From positions 8,332,001-8,396,000 of the forward strand of contig NZ_LT629758.1 of assembly GCF_900104725.1 (NCBI RefSeq): a stretch of DNA of 64,000 bases, read 5' to 3'. Each line of letters starts with the position of its first letter. Within the stretch, counting starts at the first letter, position 1. The notes under the pieces were generated by a model. That model did not search any database and was not told the DNA's origin. It saw nothing but the letters and a program-made list of their open reading frames with translations. This document shows, piece after piece, positions 23,681 through 32,365 of the stretch. Both the position numbers and the translations under genes were made by a program. This stretch comes from Actinoplanes derwentensis. Lineage in GTDB: Bacteria > Actinomycetota > Actinomycetes > Mycobacteriales > Micromonosporaceae.

Positions 23681-24163
23681 TCACCCGGTGGCGATGGACG
23701 ACGCCTGGCTCGATGCCGAGTCCCCTGATCGGACGACGAGACCTTCTCCGCGCTTCATCTGCTCGACGCTCTCCGCGAGATCGACGCGTTCGGCGAGTGC
23801 CTGTTCACTGAGGCGGTACCACGCGGCTTCGAGCAGGGTGCGATCTCGGCCCTTCGCCTGCAGGTCTCGCACGAGCTGTAGCACCTCGTACAGGCGTTCC
23901 GCGTCCAGCAGGAGGTCGCCGGATGCGGGTGCCAGGAGTCCTTCCCCGGCCCAGGCTTCCACGGTCTTGCGGCTCACCTTCAGCAGCCGAGCCGCGGTGG
24001 CGACGCTGACCGGTTCGCACTCCTGGACGGCTCCATGAGCCACTTCCAGAATCTCGGCGATGTTCTCCTCGCCGGCTACCGCTTCCAGGCGTTCGACCCT
24101 CTGGAACAGGCGGATCACGCGAGTCTCTTCGGCCGCAGCTGTCATGGCGACATCTTCGGCCAT
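23681..24163 (-). CDS. Helix-turn-helix (MerR/excisionase-like) protein
   Basis: 160 residues from ATG 24163 (MAEDVAMTAAAEETRV); a second ATG six codons in is possible. CEPVSVATAARLLKVSRKTVEAWAGEGLLAPASGDLLLDAERLYEVLQLV (about 57-105) is a MerR-type winged HTH. Helices before and after suggest dimerisation. Neither ATG has a good ribosome site. No toxin or effector gene stands beside it; the downstream acetyltransferase is on the same strand, upstream of it. Target unknown. Confidence 0.75.
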   Translation of the reverse strand: MAEDVAMTAAAEETRVIRLFQRVERLEAVAGEENIAEILEVAHGAVQECEPVSVATAARLLKVSRKTVEAWAGEGLLAPASGDLLLDAERLYEVLQLVRDLQAKGRDRTLLEAAWYRLSEQALAERVDLAESVEQMKRGEGLVVRSGDSASSQASSIATG

Positions 24164-24174
24164 CCGACGTCCGC

Positions 24175-24651
24175 TTACGCACTGCTTTTCGGGAAGCCGG
24201 TGAGGTCGCGGACTGCGACGATCTGGCCCTCGCTCTCCTCGCCGGTCAGGTGGAAACCCAGGGCTCGGTAGAACGGGGCGGGGCCGCCGGCTCGGGGCTC
24301 CCACGTCACGTAGGCGTGGGTTTCGCCGCGGGCGCGCAGTTCGGCGCAGACCGCCTCGACCGCGTACGTGCCGTAGCCCTTGCCCTGGTGGGCCTGGTCG
24401 ATGTTCAGGCGCCACAGGCCGGAGCGCAGGTCGACGCCGGGTTCGTCGTTCCACGGGATGCGGATGAAGGCCATCACGAAACCGACCGGCTGGTCGCCGT
24501 CGACGATCAGGCGGGGCCAGGCGTGCGCGGGGTGGACGTACGCCTCGGCCAGGGATTTGACCACTGATGCGACGAGGTCCTGCTGGTCGGGGCGGACCGT
24601 GATGGCCAGGGCCGAGTCCAGGTTCGCCGGGTCGATCTTCCGTAGTTCCAC
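24175..24651 (-). CDS. GNAT family N-acetyltransferase
   Basis: 158 residues from GTG 24651, 7 nt after a TAACCT box on the minus strand. RPLIVDG-like strand (PRLIVDGDQPVGFVMAFI), then GLWRLNIDQAHQGKGYGTYAVEAVCAELRARG, the acetyl-CoA loop (QxxGxGxxA type), and APFYRALGFHLTGE. It is closest in style to spermine/spermidine or diamine acetyltransferases of the BltD/PaiA type; the substrate is not certain. It ends 11 nt before the HTH gene start. Confidence 0.88.
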   Translation of the reverse strand: MELRKIDPANLDSALAITVRPDQQDLVASVVKSLAEAYVHPAHAWPRLIVDGDQPVGFVMAFIRIPWNDEPGVDLRSGLWRLNIDQAHQGKGYGTYAVEAVCAELRARGETHAYVTWEPRAGGPAPFYRALGFHLTGEESEGQIVAVRDLTGFPKSSA

Positions 24652-24661
24652 CGAACGAAGG

Positions 24662-25165
24662 TTACCGATGCAGATGGAAGGAGGCGATCTCCTCGACGCG
24701 GGCGCGGGTGATTCCGGCTAGTTGTTCCACCGCCAGCGGGTGGCCGGTCGGTTCCAGTTCGATGTACGGCAACTGCCCGACGGCCCGGGTGTGTACGTTG
24801 GTCCGCAGGTTGAGCGTGGACGGCTCGTACCCGGCGATGATGTTGGAAAGCCACCCGAAGTAGGGCGGTTCGGCTTCTCGCCCGGGTTGTTCCCACACGT
24901 CGACGGCCCGGGTGAAGTTGGGCCGGCTCAGTGACACCCACATGCTGTATGTGAACACGTCCCCGGTGTCCCACACCGGCAGTTCGATCAGGCCCCGGAC
25001 GAAGAACTGTTCTCCGCTGATCACGCACAGGTCCGCATCCAGGAGGCAACCTTCCTGGCTGGCCATCTCCGGCCGCCAGAAATCCGGGGCCGGTGCCGCG
25101 AAGCTGAGCGGCGGGCCGTCGTGCGTCTCTCCGCACGTGCCGCAGGAGAACTGCTCGGTGCTCAT
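24662..25165 (-). CDS. DUF2199 domain protein
   Basis: 167 residues from ATG 25165 with a TATGCT box 8 nt before it. FSCGTCGETHDGPPLSFAAPAPDFW and CLLDADLCVISGEQFFVRGLIELPV are the DUF2199 signature; CGTC plus a second pair suggests bound zinc. The end, TGHPLAVEQLAGITRARVEEIASFHLH, is also typical. Function unknown; full length for the family. It lies 10 nt upstream of the acetyltransferase gene and may be cotranscribed with it. Confidence 0.92.
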   Translation of the reverse strand: MSTEQFSCGTCGETHDGPPLSFAAPAPDFWRPEMASQEGCLLDADLCVISGEQFFVRGLIELPVWDTGDVFTYSMWVSLSRPNFTRAVDVWEQPGREAEPPYFGWLSNIIAGYEPSTLNLRTNVHTRAVGQLPYIELEPTGHPLAVEQLAGITRARVEEIASFHLHR

Positions 25166-25296
25166 GGCCGGGAAGCATACGGCCGTGACCGCGTGTGATC
25201 AGCGGTGCGTTCAGCCGGTCGGGCGGATCTGGGCGAAAAACGAATGATGCTACTTATGGGTGGTATCTCTGAGTCGAGCCTCGGAGGTGACGTTCC

Positions 25297-26541
25297 ATGA
25301 AAGCACCGCTGCCCGACAACGAGATCGAGCGGTTGGCCGCTCTGTACTCGCTCGACATCCTCGACAGCCCGCAGGAGAAGGACTTCGACGACATCGTGGC
25401 GCTGGCCGCCAGTGTCTGTGAGGCCCCGATGGCCATGGTCAGCCTGGTCGACGCGGACCGGCAATGGGCCAAGGCCCGAACCGGGACGGAGTTGATGGAG
25501 ACCTCGCGGGATGTGTCCTTCTGCGCCCACGCCATCCTTGAACGCGACCTGTTGCTGGTCCCGGACGCCCAAGCGGATCTGCGGTTCGCCGACAATCCGC
25601 TGGTCACGGCCGAGAACGGGGTCCGGTTCTACGCCGGTGCGCCGCTGATCACCACTGACGGGTTCGCGCTCGGCACCCTCTGTGTGGCGGACACCGTGCC
25701 CCGTCAGCTCGACGTGGAGCAGCAGCAGGCCCTGCGTGCGCTGGCCCGGCAGGTCACTGCCCAACTGGAACTGCGTCGGTACGCCGTGGCGCTGGCCAAC
25801 ACCACGGCCCGGCTCCAGGCGCTGGAACGGCGCAAGGACGACCTGGCCGGGCTGGTCAGCGGGGAGCTGCGGGCGTCGTTGCGGCTGATGTCGGCGTACC
25901 TGGACCGGCTCGGTGACACCGGCTATCACGACGCCGAGATGGCCGAACTGGTCGGCCGGGCCACCGCGGCGCACGTGCGGGGTTTCCGGGAGCTGATCGA
26001 CCACCTCACCACCATGGCCGACGCCGGGCTGGGCGTGGAGAGCCTGCACATGCGGCAGTGCGATCTGACCCGGGTCACCCAGCGGGCGGTCGAGGCGGTC
26101 CGCCCGATCGCGGCCAGCAAACACATCTGGATCCTGAACCAGGCCGGCGGCCCGGCGCTGCCGATCATCGCCGATCCGGTGCGTCTCGAGCAGGTGCTGA
26201 CCCACCTGCTCTTCGCCGCGGTCAAATACACCCCGGAGGGCGGCCGGGTACGGGTGGGCACCGAGATGGAATCCGGGCCGACCGTGCGCCTGGACGACAT
26301 GGACCTGCCCGACGGGATGCGCCCCGACCTGTTCCCGCACCTCTACTACGGGGCGATCGCGAACCCGGGGGACATGCCCGGACCCGACCGGGGGCTGGCC
26401 GTGGCGAAACGGATCCTGGACGCTCACCATGCCACGGTGGCCCTCTCCGACCGGCCCGGCGACGGGACCTCCTTGCACGTGGTCTTCCCGTACGCGGAGT
26501 CGATCCCCAGCGAACTGATCAAGGACCTGGCGGCGGCGTGA
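25297..26541 (+). CDS. GAF-domain protein with degenerate histidine-kinase core
   Basis: 414 residues; GGAGGTGACG precedes ATG 25297. The GAF domain (~20-150) has the DILDSPQEKDFDDIVALAA and FYAGAPLITTDGFALGTLCV signatures common in actinobacterial sensors. A DHp-like helix (~160-245) has LVSGELRASL where LVSHELRTPL is expected: the phospho-accepting His is Gly189. The ATPase-like region reads HLLFAAVKYTPEGG (N-box Asn replaced by Ala307) and lacks DxGxG and GxGLG. It is probably a non-catalytic sensor or scaffold. No response regulator is adjacent. Confidence 0.85.
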   Translation: MKAPLPDNEIERLAALYSLDILDSPQEKDFDDIVALAASVCEAPMAMVSLVDADRQWAKARTGTELMETSRDVSFCAHAILERDLLLVPDAQADLRFADNPLVTAENGVRFYAGAPLITTDGFALGTLCVADTVPRQLDVEQQQALRALARQVTAQLELRRYAVALANTTARLQALERRKDDLAGLVSGELRASLRLMSAYLDRLGDTGYHDAEMAELVGRATAAHVRGFRELIDHLTTMADAGLGVESLHMRQCDLTRVTQRAVEAVRPIAASKHIWILNQAGGPALPIIADPVRLEQVLTHLLFAAVKYTPEGGRVRVGTEMESGPTVRLDDMDLPDGMRPDLFPHLYYGAIANPGDMPGPDRGLAVAKRILDAHHATVALSDRPGDGTSLHVVFPYAESIPSELIKDLAAA

Positions 26542-28750
26542 GGGGACCACGCGACGGCGTGATAGGTGTGACCGGAACCCGCCCTCGATCGGCTGCAGTT
26601 CGATCGAGGGCGGGCGACCGTGGTGCCAGTCCGGCCCGGTTGAGTTTGTGCCAGCGCAGCCGACCGCCGGTCAGGGCGGTGGTGGCCGACTGGAGCAGGA
26701 CCAGGTACATCAACTGCCGGTAGGCGAACTGCTGCAACGGCAGTCTCAGCAGCGGCCGGTACGACTCCCGGTCTAAACGGAACGCCACCGCCGCAGTGAA
26801 CAGTTGCAGGGCCAGCATGCCGAACCAGGCCGCGACGGTCTCGCCCAGCTCCCAGAAGACCAGGCCGTAGACGAGCATGATGTCGACGACCGGCGCGAGC
26901 ATCGGTAGCGCCAACCCGAACAGCGCCAGGAACGGCAGCCCGACCCGCCCGAATCGTCCGGACGGCCCGGAGTCGAGCAGCGCCCCACGGTGTTTCCACA
27001 TCGCCTGCATGGTGCCGTAGCTCCACCGGTACCGCTGCCGGTACAACTGCTCCATGGTGGTCGGCGCCTCGGTCCAGGCGCGCGCCTTCTCCTCGTAGAC
27101 GACCCGCCACCCGGCCCGGCACATCGCCATCGTGACGTCGGTGTCCTCGGCCAGGGTCTCGTCGCTGACCCCGCCGACCTGGGCGAGTGCCGTCCGCCGG
27201 AACGCGCCGATTGCCCCCGGCACGGTCGGCATGCAGTTCATCACCTCGTACAGCCGCCGGTCCAGGTTGAAACCGATCACGTACTCGATGTGCTGCCAGA
27301 GCGCGACGGTGGTCTCCCGGTTGCCGACCTTCACGTTGCCGGCCACCGCGCCCACCGTCGGGTCGGCGAACGGCTGGACCAACAGGCGCAGTGAGTCGGG
27401 TTCGAAGACGGTGTCGCCGTCGACCATCACGATCAGGTCGTGCCGGGCCAGGGCCACCCCGGTGTTGAGGGCGTTCGGTTTGCCGCCGTTGGGCACCCGG
27501 ACCACCCGGACGTTCGGCAGCCGCATCCGGTCGACGAGATCGGCGGTGCCGTCGGTGGAGCCGTCGTCGACGACCACCACCTCGATCCGGGTGTGATCGC
27601 CGCCGGCCAGGGACCGGACCGCGGCCTCGATGCCCTCCTTCTCGTTGTAGGCGGGCACGATCACCGAGACCGGTTCGGTGACCGGTGGCCCCCACGTCCA
27701 GGCCGGGCTGCGGCGCTGCCGGGCGTTGCGGGTGGCGAGGACCAGCAGCAGGAGGGTACGGCCGACGGTCAGCGTCCCCACCACCAGGAACAGCCCGGCG
27801 ATCAGGGCGACCAGGCCGTCGGCGAGGTTGACGGTCCAGATCAGCGCGGTGCCCCGCCACTTGTCGGATCCGGGCGCGGCCGGGTTGAGCGGCAGCGGCG
27901 AGTGTGTCTTCGCGGCCTGACCGGCAATGGTCAGGTTGAGGCCCTCGGTGACGGTGGTGAACCGGTAGCCGCGAGCCTTCATCCGCGGGATGAACTCGTC
28001 GAGTGCCGCGACGGTCTGCGAACGGTCCCCGCCCGCGTCGTGGAAGAGCATCACCGCCGACCGGTCGCCGGCCGGGGTGGCGTTCTGGATGATCTTCTCG
28101 ACGCCGGGCCGTTTCCAGTCCTCGCTGTCGGTGTCGTTGACGACGACCAGGTACCCGAGTGCCCCGGCCTCCTGGACCAGTCTCCAGTTCACCTCGTCGA
28201 TCGCCGCGTTCTTCGACGAGTAGGGGAACCGGGCCAGGTGGGTGCGCGCCCCGGTCGCCTTCGCGATCGCCATCTGGGTCTGCGACAGCTCCAGCTCCCG
28301 CCGCCACGGGGCGAGCCGCTGCATGTTGGGGTGGGTGAAGGTGTGCAGACCGAGTTCGTTCCCCCCGGTCACGATCTCTTTCGCGATCGTCGGGTGCCGG
28401 GCCACCTGGGAGCCGACCACGAAGAACGTGGCGTGCGCGTCATGTCTGCGCAGCACGTCCAGGATCTTCGGTGTCCACGCCGGGTCGGGGCCGTCGTCGA
28501 AGGTGAGCGCGATGGTGCGGTCCGGCAGGCGGCTGGTGCTCTCCTGCCCGCCGGTGGTGTTGATGATCGGCCCGCCGTCGAGGATCGCGGGCGGCACCGC
28601 GGCCTGGTCGCCGACCTCGCTCTCCACGTGGTCGCCGGTGAATTCGGCGTTGATGTAGGCCTGCACGACCAGCACCGACAGGAACGATGCGGCCAGCAGC
28701 ACGCCCAGGAGCACCCGGGGGCGGGGCAGGACCCGGCGGCGGGCGATCAC
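26519..28750 (-). CDS. Bifunctional polysaccharide deacetylase / family 2 glycosyltransferase
   Basis: 743 residues. TM1 ~12-32; NodB deacetylase ~75-265 with TFDDGP (83-88), HTFTHPN (metal His136, His140), RFPYSS and the C-terminal LFHDAGG; TM ~315-345; GT2 synthase ~370-600 with VVVDDGSTDGT, DGDTVFE, LAEDTDVTM and QRYRWSYG (QxxRW); then three or four spans. It would polymerise and partly deacetylate a beta-linked amino sugar at the membrane. The fusion resembles Streptomyces MatB, which makes a PNAG-like glue. It overlaps its upstream gene (ATGA) and the convergent GAF gene by 23 bp. Confidence 0.92.
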   Translation of the reverse strand: MIARRRVLPRPRVLLGVLLAASFLSVLVVQAYINAEFTGDHVESEVGDQAAVPPAILDGGPIINTTGGQESTSRLPDRTIALTFDDGPDPAWTPKILDVLRRHDAHATFFVVGSQVARHPTIAKEIVTGGNELGLHTFTHPNMQRLAPWRRELELSQTQMAIAKATGARTHLARFPYSSKNAAIDEVNWRLVQEAGALGYLVVVNDTDSEDWKRPGVEKIIQNATPAGDRSAVMLFHDAGGDRSQTVAALDEFIPRMKARGYRFTTVTEGLNLTIAGQAAKTHSPLPLNPAAPGSDKWRGTALIWTVNLADGLVALIAGLFLVVGTLTVGRTLLLLVLATRNARQRRSPAWTWGPPVTEPVSVIVPAYNEKEGIEAAVRSLAGGDHTRIEVVVVDDGSTDGTADLVDRMRLPNVRVVRVPNGGKPNALNTGVALARHDLIVMVDGDTVFEPDSLRLLVQPFADPTVGAVAGNVKVGNRETTVALWQHIEYVIGFNLDRRLYEVMNCMPTVPGAIGAFRRTALAQVGGVSDETLAEDTDVTMAMCRAGWRVVYEEKARAWTEAPTTMEQLYRQRYRWSYGTMQAMWKHRGALLDSGPSGRFGRVGLPFLALFGLALPMLAPVVDIMLVYGLVFWELGETVAAWFGMLALQLFTAAVAFRLDRESYRPLLRLPLQQFAYRQLMYLVLLQSATTALTGGRLRWHKLNRAGLAPRSPALDRTAADRGRVPVTPITPSRGPLTPPPGP
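26578..26614 (+). terminator. Hairpin terminator of the GAF gene, lying inside the convergent glycosyltransferase CDS
   Basis: CCCGCCCTCGATCG and CGATCGAGGGCGGG form a perfect 14-bp stem with a 9-nt loop, 37 nt after the GAF-gene stop. It overlaps the last codons of the minus-strand glycosyltransferase, whose tail there is low-complexity. Confidence 0.75.
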
Positions 28751-29274
28751 GGGGCCGCCCCGGTGGCGGTGGGTTCCGGTGCCGCTGAGCTGTGGCTCGG
28801 CTCCGGTGACCGGCTCACGCTGGCGGACTCGAGCGGTTTGGTGACGGCCGGGCTCGGCGACCGGGAGGCCGACGGTTTCGGTCTGGGTGTCTTCGACGGG
28901 GTGACCGAAGCTTTGCGCGACGTCGGGACGGTGGCCGGCCGGCGCTGGGCGGGGGTGCGCGTCGCTGATTCGACGGTTCTGGTGGCCGTCGCAGTGACGC
29001 TCGGCTTCGGGGCCGGTTTCGGCGTGGACTCGGGCTCCGGGTCGTCGTCCTCCAGCCCGGGCAGCGGCAGGATGGCGCTCGAACTGATCGGTCCACCGGC
29101 CAGGCTGACGCTGATCAGACCGGCGTATCCGATGAGGACGACGCCGAAGGCCAGGGCGAGGCGCCTGAGGATCCGGCTGCGCCGGCCGGTGGAGTCCACG
29201 AACACCGGTGCGGGCTCCGGAACAGCGATCACTTCTGTATCCGGGGCATGGGAGTCGATGTTGTGCGAAGTCAC
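28747..29274 (-). CDS. Single-span membrane protein with Ser/Thr/Pro-rich extracellular tail
   Basis: 175 residues from GTG 29274; TAAGCT ends 7 nt before it. A ~40-residue cytoplasmic part and RRLALAFGVVLIGYAGLISVSLAGG span are followed by ~105 residues of Pro/Ser/Thr/Lys (PEPESTPKPAPKPSVTATATR..), probably spanning the wall and a likely substrate for O-mannosylation. It overlaps the deacetylase/glycosyltransferase start by 4 nt, so the two should work together at the cell surface. No family. Confidence 0.8.
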   Translation of the reverse strand: MTSHNIDSHAPDTEVIAVPEPAPVFVDSTGRRSRILRRLALAFGVVLIGYAGLISVSLAGGPISSSAILPLPGLEDDDPEPESTPKPAPKPSVTATATRTVESATRTPAQRRPATVPTSRKASVTPSKTPRPKPSASRSPSPAVTKPLESASVSRSPEPSHSSAAPEPTATGAAP

Positions 29275-29708
29275 TCGGCGAAGCTTATGAACATTTATTG
29301 CGATCTTGGCACACATCACTCACAAGGGTGACTGCCGACCGATTGTAAGAAATGGGACGAAATGGCGACGTGGGGAGTTTGTCCCGGTGGGGGGCGTCTG
29401 CCGTGATTCGGCTGAGCTGCGTGACGCTAGCGGGTCGGAAAGGTTACGCCCGTACCCCCCGCAATTTTCTGTCGTGTTCCCGACTCTATTGCTGAGCGAT
29501 TTTCGTGAATTAGTTAAAGCGATAAGAGCGTTAAGTGGCTGATGTCCGAAGCCCTGAGGCCGCAGCGGTGACCCGACAATCTTGCCCGGCTACCCGTTGT
29601 GCACACCATCTCACCTCGTTAAGCTGCTGGTGCGCGCCCCAATCGCCCGCTTCCCCCGTGGCAGGCGATCGGGGCGCGCCCTATTTCCCGGGCCCTGGTT
29701 TCGCGGGC
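29275..29708. other. Intergenic region, promoter plus terminator, no gene
   Basis: 434 bp between two minus-strand genes. The right end (29632-29679) is the pmt terminator. The middle (29460-29540) is unusually A/T-rich for this genome, with TTAGTTAAAGCGATAAGAG, and probably belongs to the promoter of the anchor/glycosyltransferase operon. Short frames on both strands lack support. Confidence 0.6.
29632..29679 (-). terminator. Hairpin terminator of the mannosyltransferase gene
   Basis: GCGCGCCCCAATCGCC pairs with GGCGATCGGGGCGCGC (one A-C mismatch) around a 16-nt loop. It lies 30 nt past the stop of the minus-strand pmt gene. No T run. Confidence 0.75.
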
Positions 29709-31289
29709 CTAGATCCAGCGCCCGCCCAGCCACATGCGCACCGACCAGTCGTCGTAAGGCATGAGCGTCCCCACGAACACCGGGTAGAAGTAGGCGAAGC
29801 AGAGCGCGACCAGTGCGACGAAGGTCGACGCCACCACGGTCCCGACGATCTGCCGGTCCGATCGTTGAGCTCCGGCCACCATCCCGGCCGGTGGCGTCAT
29901 GATCGCCCCGAGGGCGTAGACCACCGCCAGGATCAGGAACGGCAACGCCGGCATCGCGTAGAACGCGAACATCGTCCGGCCGTCCTTGACCGCGAAGTAG
30001 AACCACGGCAGCAGCCCGGCCACCACGCCGGTGATCATGGCGTAGGCCCGCCAGTCCCGCCGGGTGATGCCGAACCAGGCCACGATGCCCAGCGCCGGCA
30101 GGAACGACCACCACAGGATCGGCGTGCCCAGCAGCAGGATCTCGGCCGCGCAGCTGGTCGCGCCGCAGGTGCCGGTGGAACTCCAGTAGAACGCCACCGG
30201 CCGCCCGAGCAGCAGCCACTGCCACGGCCAGGACTGGTAGGTGTGTTTCTGGGTCAGTCCGGTATGGAAGTTGAACGCCTCGGAGTGGTAGTGGGCCAGG
30301 TTGAGCAGCGCGCCGACGATCGGCGGCTCACTCCACCCGTTGTCCGCCCGGTAGTGCCGGAAGTAGCCGTCGTCGGTCACGAACCAGCCGGTCCAGCAGG
30401 CGAAGTAGACCAGGATCGCGATGCCGAAGCTGAGGATCAGCCAGCCGAAGTCGCCGAGGATGCCCGCGATGATCGGACCGCGCACTCCGGCGGACCGCCG
30501 CGCCTGCGCCCGCCAGACGATCACCAACGCGGCCAGGAACGGCGCGAAGAAGAGCGCGCTCCACTTGACGCCGCACGCCATGCCGAAGGTGACCCCGGCG
30601 ACCAGCAGCCACCACGGCACGAACCGTGGCAGGTGCGGTGTGGTGTCCGGGTCGTAGCCCCGCTCCAGGGCCCGCTGCCAGCCGCGCCGGTAATGATCCC
30701 GGTCGAGCAGCATCGCGGCGAACGTCATCAGGATGAACAGTGCGATGAAGATGTCCAGCAGCGAGGTGCGGGACAACACCATCTGGAAGCCGTCCAGGGT
30801 CATCAGCAGACCGGCGGTCGCGGCCAGCACGATGGACTGGAACATCCGATAGGCGATCCGGATCAGGACCAGCACCATCAGAGTCCCGGCCACCGCGGTG
30901 GAGAACCGCCAGCCGAACTCGGTGTTACCGAAGAAATACTCGCCCACCGCGATGAGCCATTTGCCGAGCGGTGGGTGCACCACGTACGCCGCGCTGTTGC
31001 TCTTCTCGTCCCATTCGACGCCGTGCTGGAGCATGTCCCAGGCGTCGGTCGGGTAATACACCTCGTCGAAGATGTAACCCTTGGGCCGGTCGAGACCGGA
31101 GAACCGCAGAATCCCGGCGACCACCGTGATGAGCACGGTGACCAGCCACGAATACGGGTCGAAGCGCTGGTCCAGCGTCGACAGGCGACGCCGGACGATG
31201 TCGGGGATGACACGCACGCCCGGCGACTCCGCCCCGGCGGGGGAGTCCGCGGTAGGGGTGTCTGTTTCAGCTGTCGCCGCCGTCGTCAC
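29709..31289 (-). CDS. pmt: Protein O-mannosyltransferase (PMT family)
   Basis: 526 residues with ~11 membrane spans. GTG 31289 is 6 nt after TACGAT; the open frame continues for 300 codons upstream but there it is the shadow of rsmI. ILRFSGLDRPKGYIFDEVYYPTDAWDML contains the catalytic DE in the first extracytoplasmic loop, then HPPLGKWLIAVGEYFFGN and SRTSLLDIFIALF. It transfers mannose from polyprenyl-phosphomannose to Ser/Thr of secreted proteins (Rv1002c homologue). The Ser/Thr/Pro-rich exported proteins in this window are possible substrates. Confidence 0.93.
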   Translation of the reverse strand: MTTAATAETDTPTADSPAGAESPGVRVIPDIVRRRLSTLDQRFDPYSWLVTVLITVVAGILRFSGLDRPKGYIFDEVYYPTDAWDMLQHGVEWDEKSNSAAYVVHPPLGKWLIAVGEYFFGNTEFGWRFSTAVAGTLMVLVLIRIAYRMFQSIVLAATAGLLMTLDGFQMVLSRTSLLDIFIALFILMTFAAMLLDRDHYRRGWQRALERGYDPDTTPHLPRFVPWWLLVAGVTFGMACGVKWSALFFAPFLAALVIVWRAQARRSAGVRGPIIAGILGDFGWLILSFGIAILVYFACWTGWFVTDDGYFRHYRADNGWSEPPIVGALLNLAHYHSEAFNFHTGLTQKHTYQSWPWQWLLLGRPVAFYWSSTGTCGATSCAAEILLLGTPILWWSFLPALGIVAWFGITRRDWRAYAMITGVVAGLLPWFYFAVKDGRTMFAFYAMPALPFLILAVVYALGAIMTPPAGMVAGAQRSDRQIVGTVVASTFVALVALCFAYFYPVFVGTLMPYDDWSVRMWLGGRWI

Positions 31290-31364
31290 CCCGCGATCGT
31301 AGGACCTGCCGCTGAGAACGGATGCCCGCCATCGGCGCGTCCTGGCATGTGATGGACTTTTCCG

Positions 31365-32222
31365 ATGTCGGATACACGAGAAACCGGTGGCCGGGTCGTT
31401 CTGGCGGGCGCTCCGCTGGGCAACACCGGGGACGCCTCCGCCCGGTTGCGCGAAGTCCTGGCCTCGGCGGATGTCGTCGCGGCGGAGGACACCCGCCGCC
31501 TGAGCCGGCTCGCCAAGGACCTCGGTGTCACGGTGAGTGGGCGCGTCGTCTCGTACTTCGAGGGCAACGACGAACGCCGGACCCCCGAACTCGTCGAGGC
31601 CCTGCGCGCCGGCTCCGTCGTGGTGGTGGTGACCGACGGCGGCATGCCGAGCGTTTCCGACCCCGGTTACCGGCTGGTCCGGGCCGCGCTCGACGCCGGG
31701 TTCCCGGTCACCTCGGCACCCGGCCCCAGCGCCGTGACCACCGCGCTCGCCCTCTCCGGACTGCCCAGCGACCGGTTCGTCTTCGAGGGCTTCCTGCCCC
31801 GGACCGGCTCCAACCGCCGCTCCCGCCTGCGGGAACTCGCCGCCGAACAGCGCACGCTCGTCTTCTTCGAGGCGCCGCACCGGATCACCGGCGCGCTGGA
31901 GGACCTGGCGTCGATCTTCGGCGCCGACCGGCCCGCCGCCCTCTGCCGCGAGCTGACCAAGACCTATGAGGAGATCCGGCGGGACACTCTGGGCGCGCTC
32001 GCCGCGGGTGCCGCCGAGGACCCGCCGCGCGGCGAGATCACCCTGGTGGTGGCGGGTGTGCCTGCCGGTCCGCCGACCCCGCCGGACGACGGCGAACTGC
32101 GGGCGGCGGTGGCCGAGCGGGAGGCCGCCGGCCAGACCCGGCGCGACGCGATCCAGACGGTGGCCGACGCTTACGGTCTGCGCAAACGCGAGGTCTACGC
32201 CCTGGTTCACGAGAAACCCTGA
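31365..32222 (+). CDS. rsmI: 16S rRNA (cytidine1402-2'-O)-methyltransferase
   Basis: 285 residues. VVLAGAPLGNTGDASARLREVLASADVVAAEDTRR is the N-terminal tetrapyrrole-methylase-fold motif of RsmI, VVVTDGGMPSVSDPG the second, and FEGFLPR and FFEAPHRI complete it. It methylates the ribose of C1402 in the 16S rRNA P site. It is divergent from pmt with a 75-bp shared promoter region, as Rv1003 is from Rv1002c. The C-terminal ~45 residues form the family's usual small helical domain. Confidence 0.95.
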   Translation: MSDTRETGGRVVLAGAPLGNTGDASARLREVLASADVVAAEDTRRLSRLAKDLGVTVSGRVVSYFEGNDERRTPELVEALRAGSVVVVVTDGGMPSVSDPGYRLVRAALDAGFPVTSAPGPSAVTTALALSGLPSDRFVFEGFLPRTGSNRRSRLRELAAEQRTLVFFEAPHRITGALEDLASIFGADRPAALCRELTKTYEEIRRDTLGALAAGAAEDPPRGEITLVVAGVPAGPPTPPDDGELRAAVAEREAAGQTRRDAIQTVADAYGLRKREVYALVHEKP

Positions 32223-32365
32223 TTCTGGTACGCCTACCGAACGGTCCCGTGGCGGTCCGCGCGGGGCCCGGCGCGGGGCCCGGGCCGGGCCGCGACCGCC
32301 GGGCGTGAGCGTCGGGTCACCGGCATCCCGCCGACGTCCGGACCCCCGCCCCGGCCCGGCCCGGC

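Noticed and set aside
29709..32210. An 833-codon minus-strand frame extending pmt to 32210
   Set aside because: Codons beyond 31289 are antisense to rsmI and have no mannosyltransferase homology; GTG 31289 has a leaderless -10 box.
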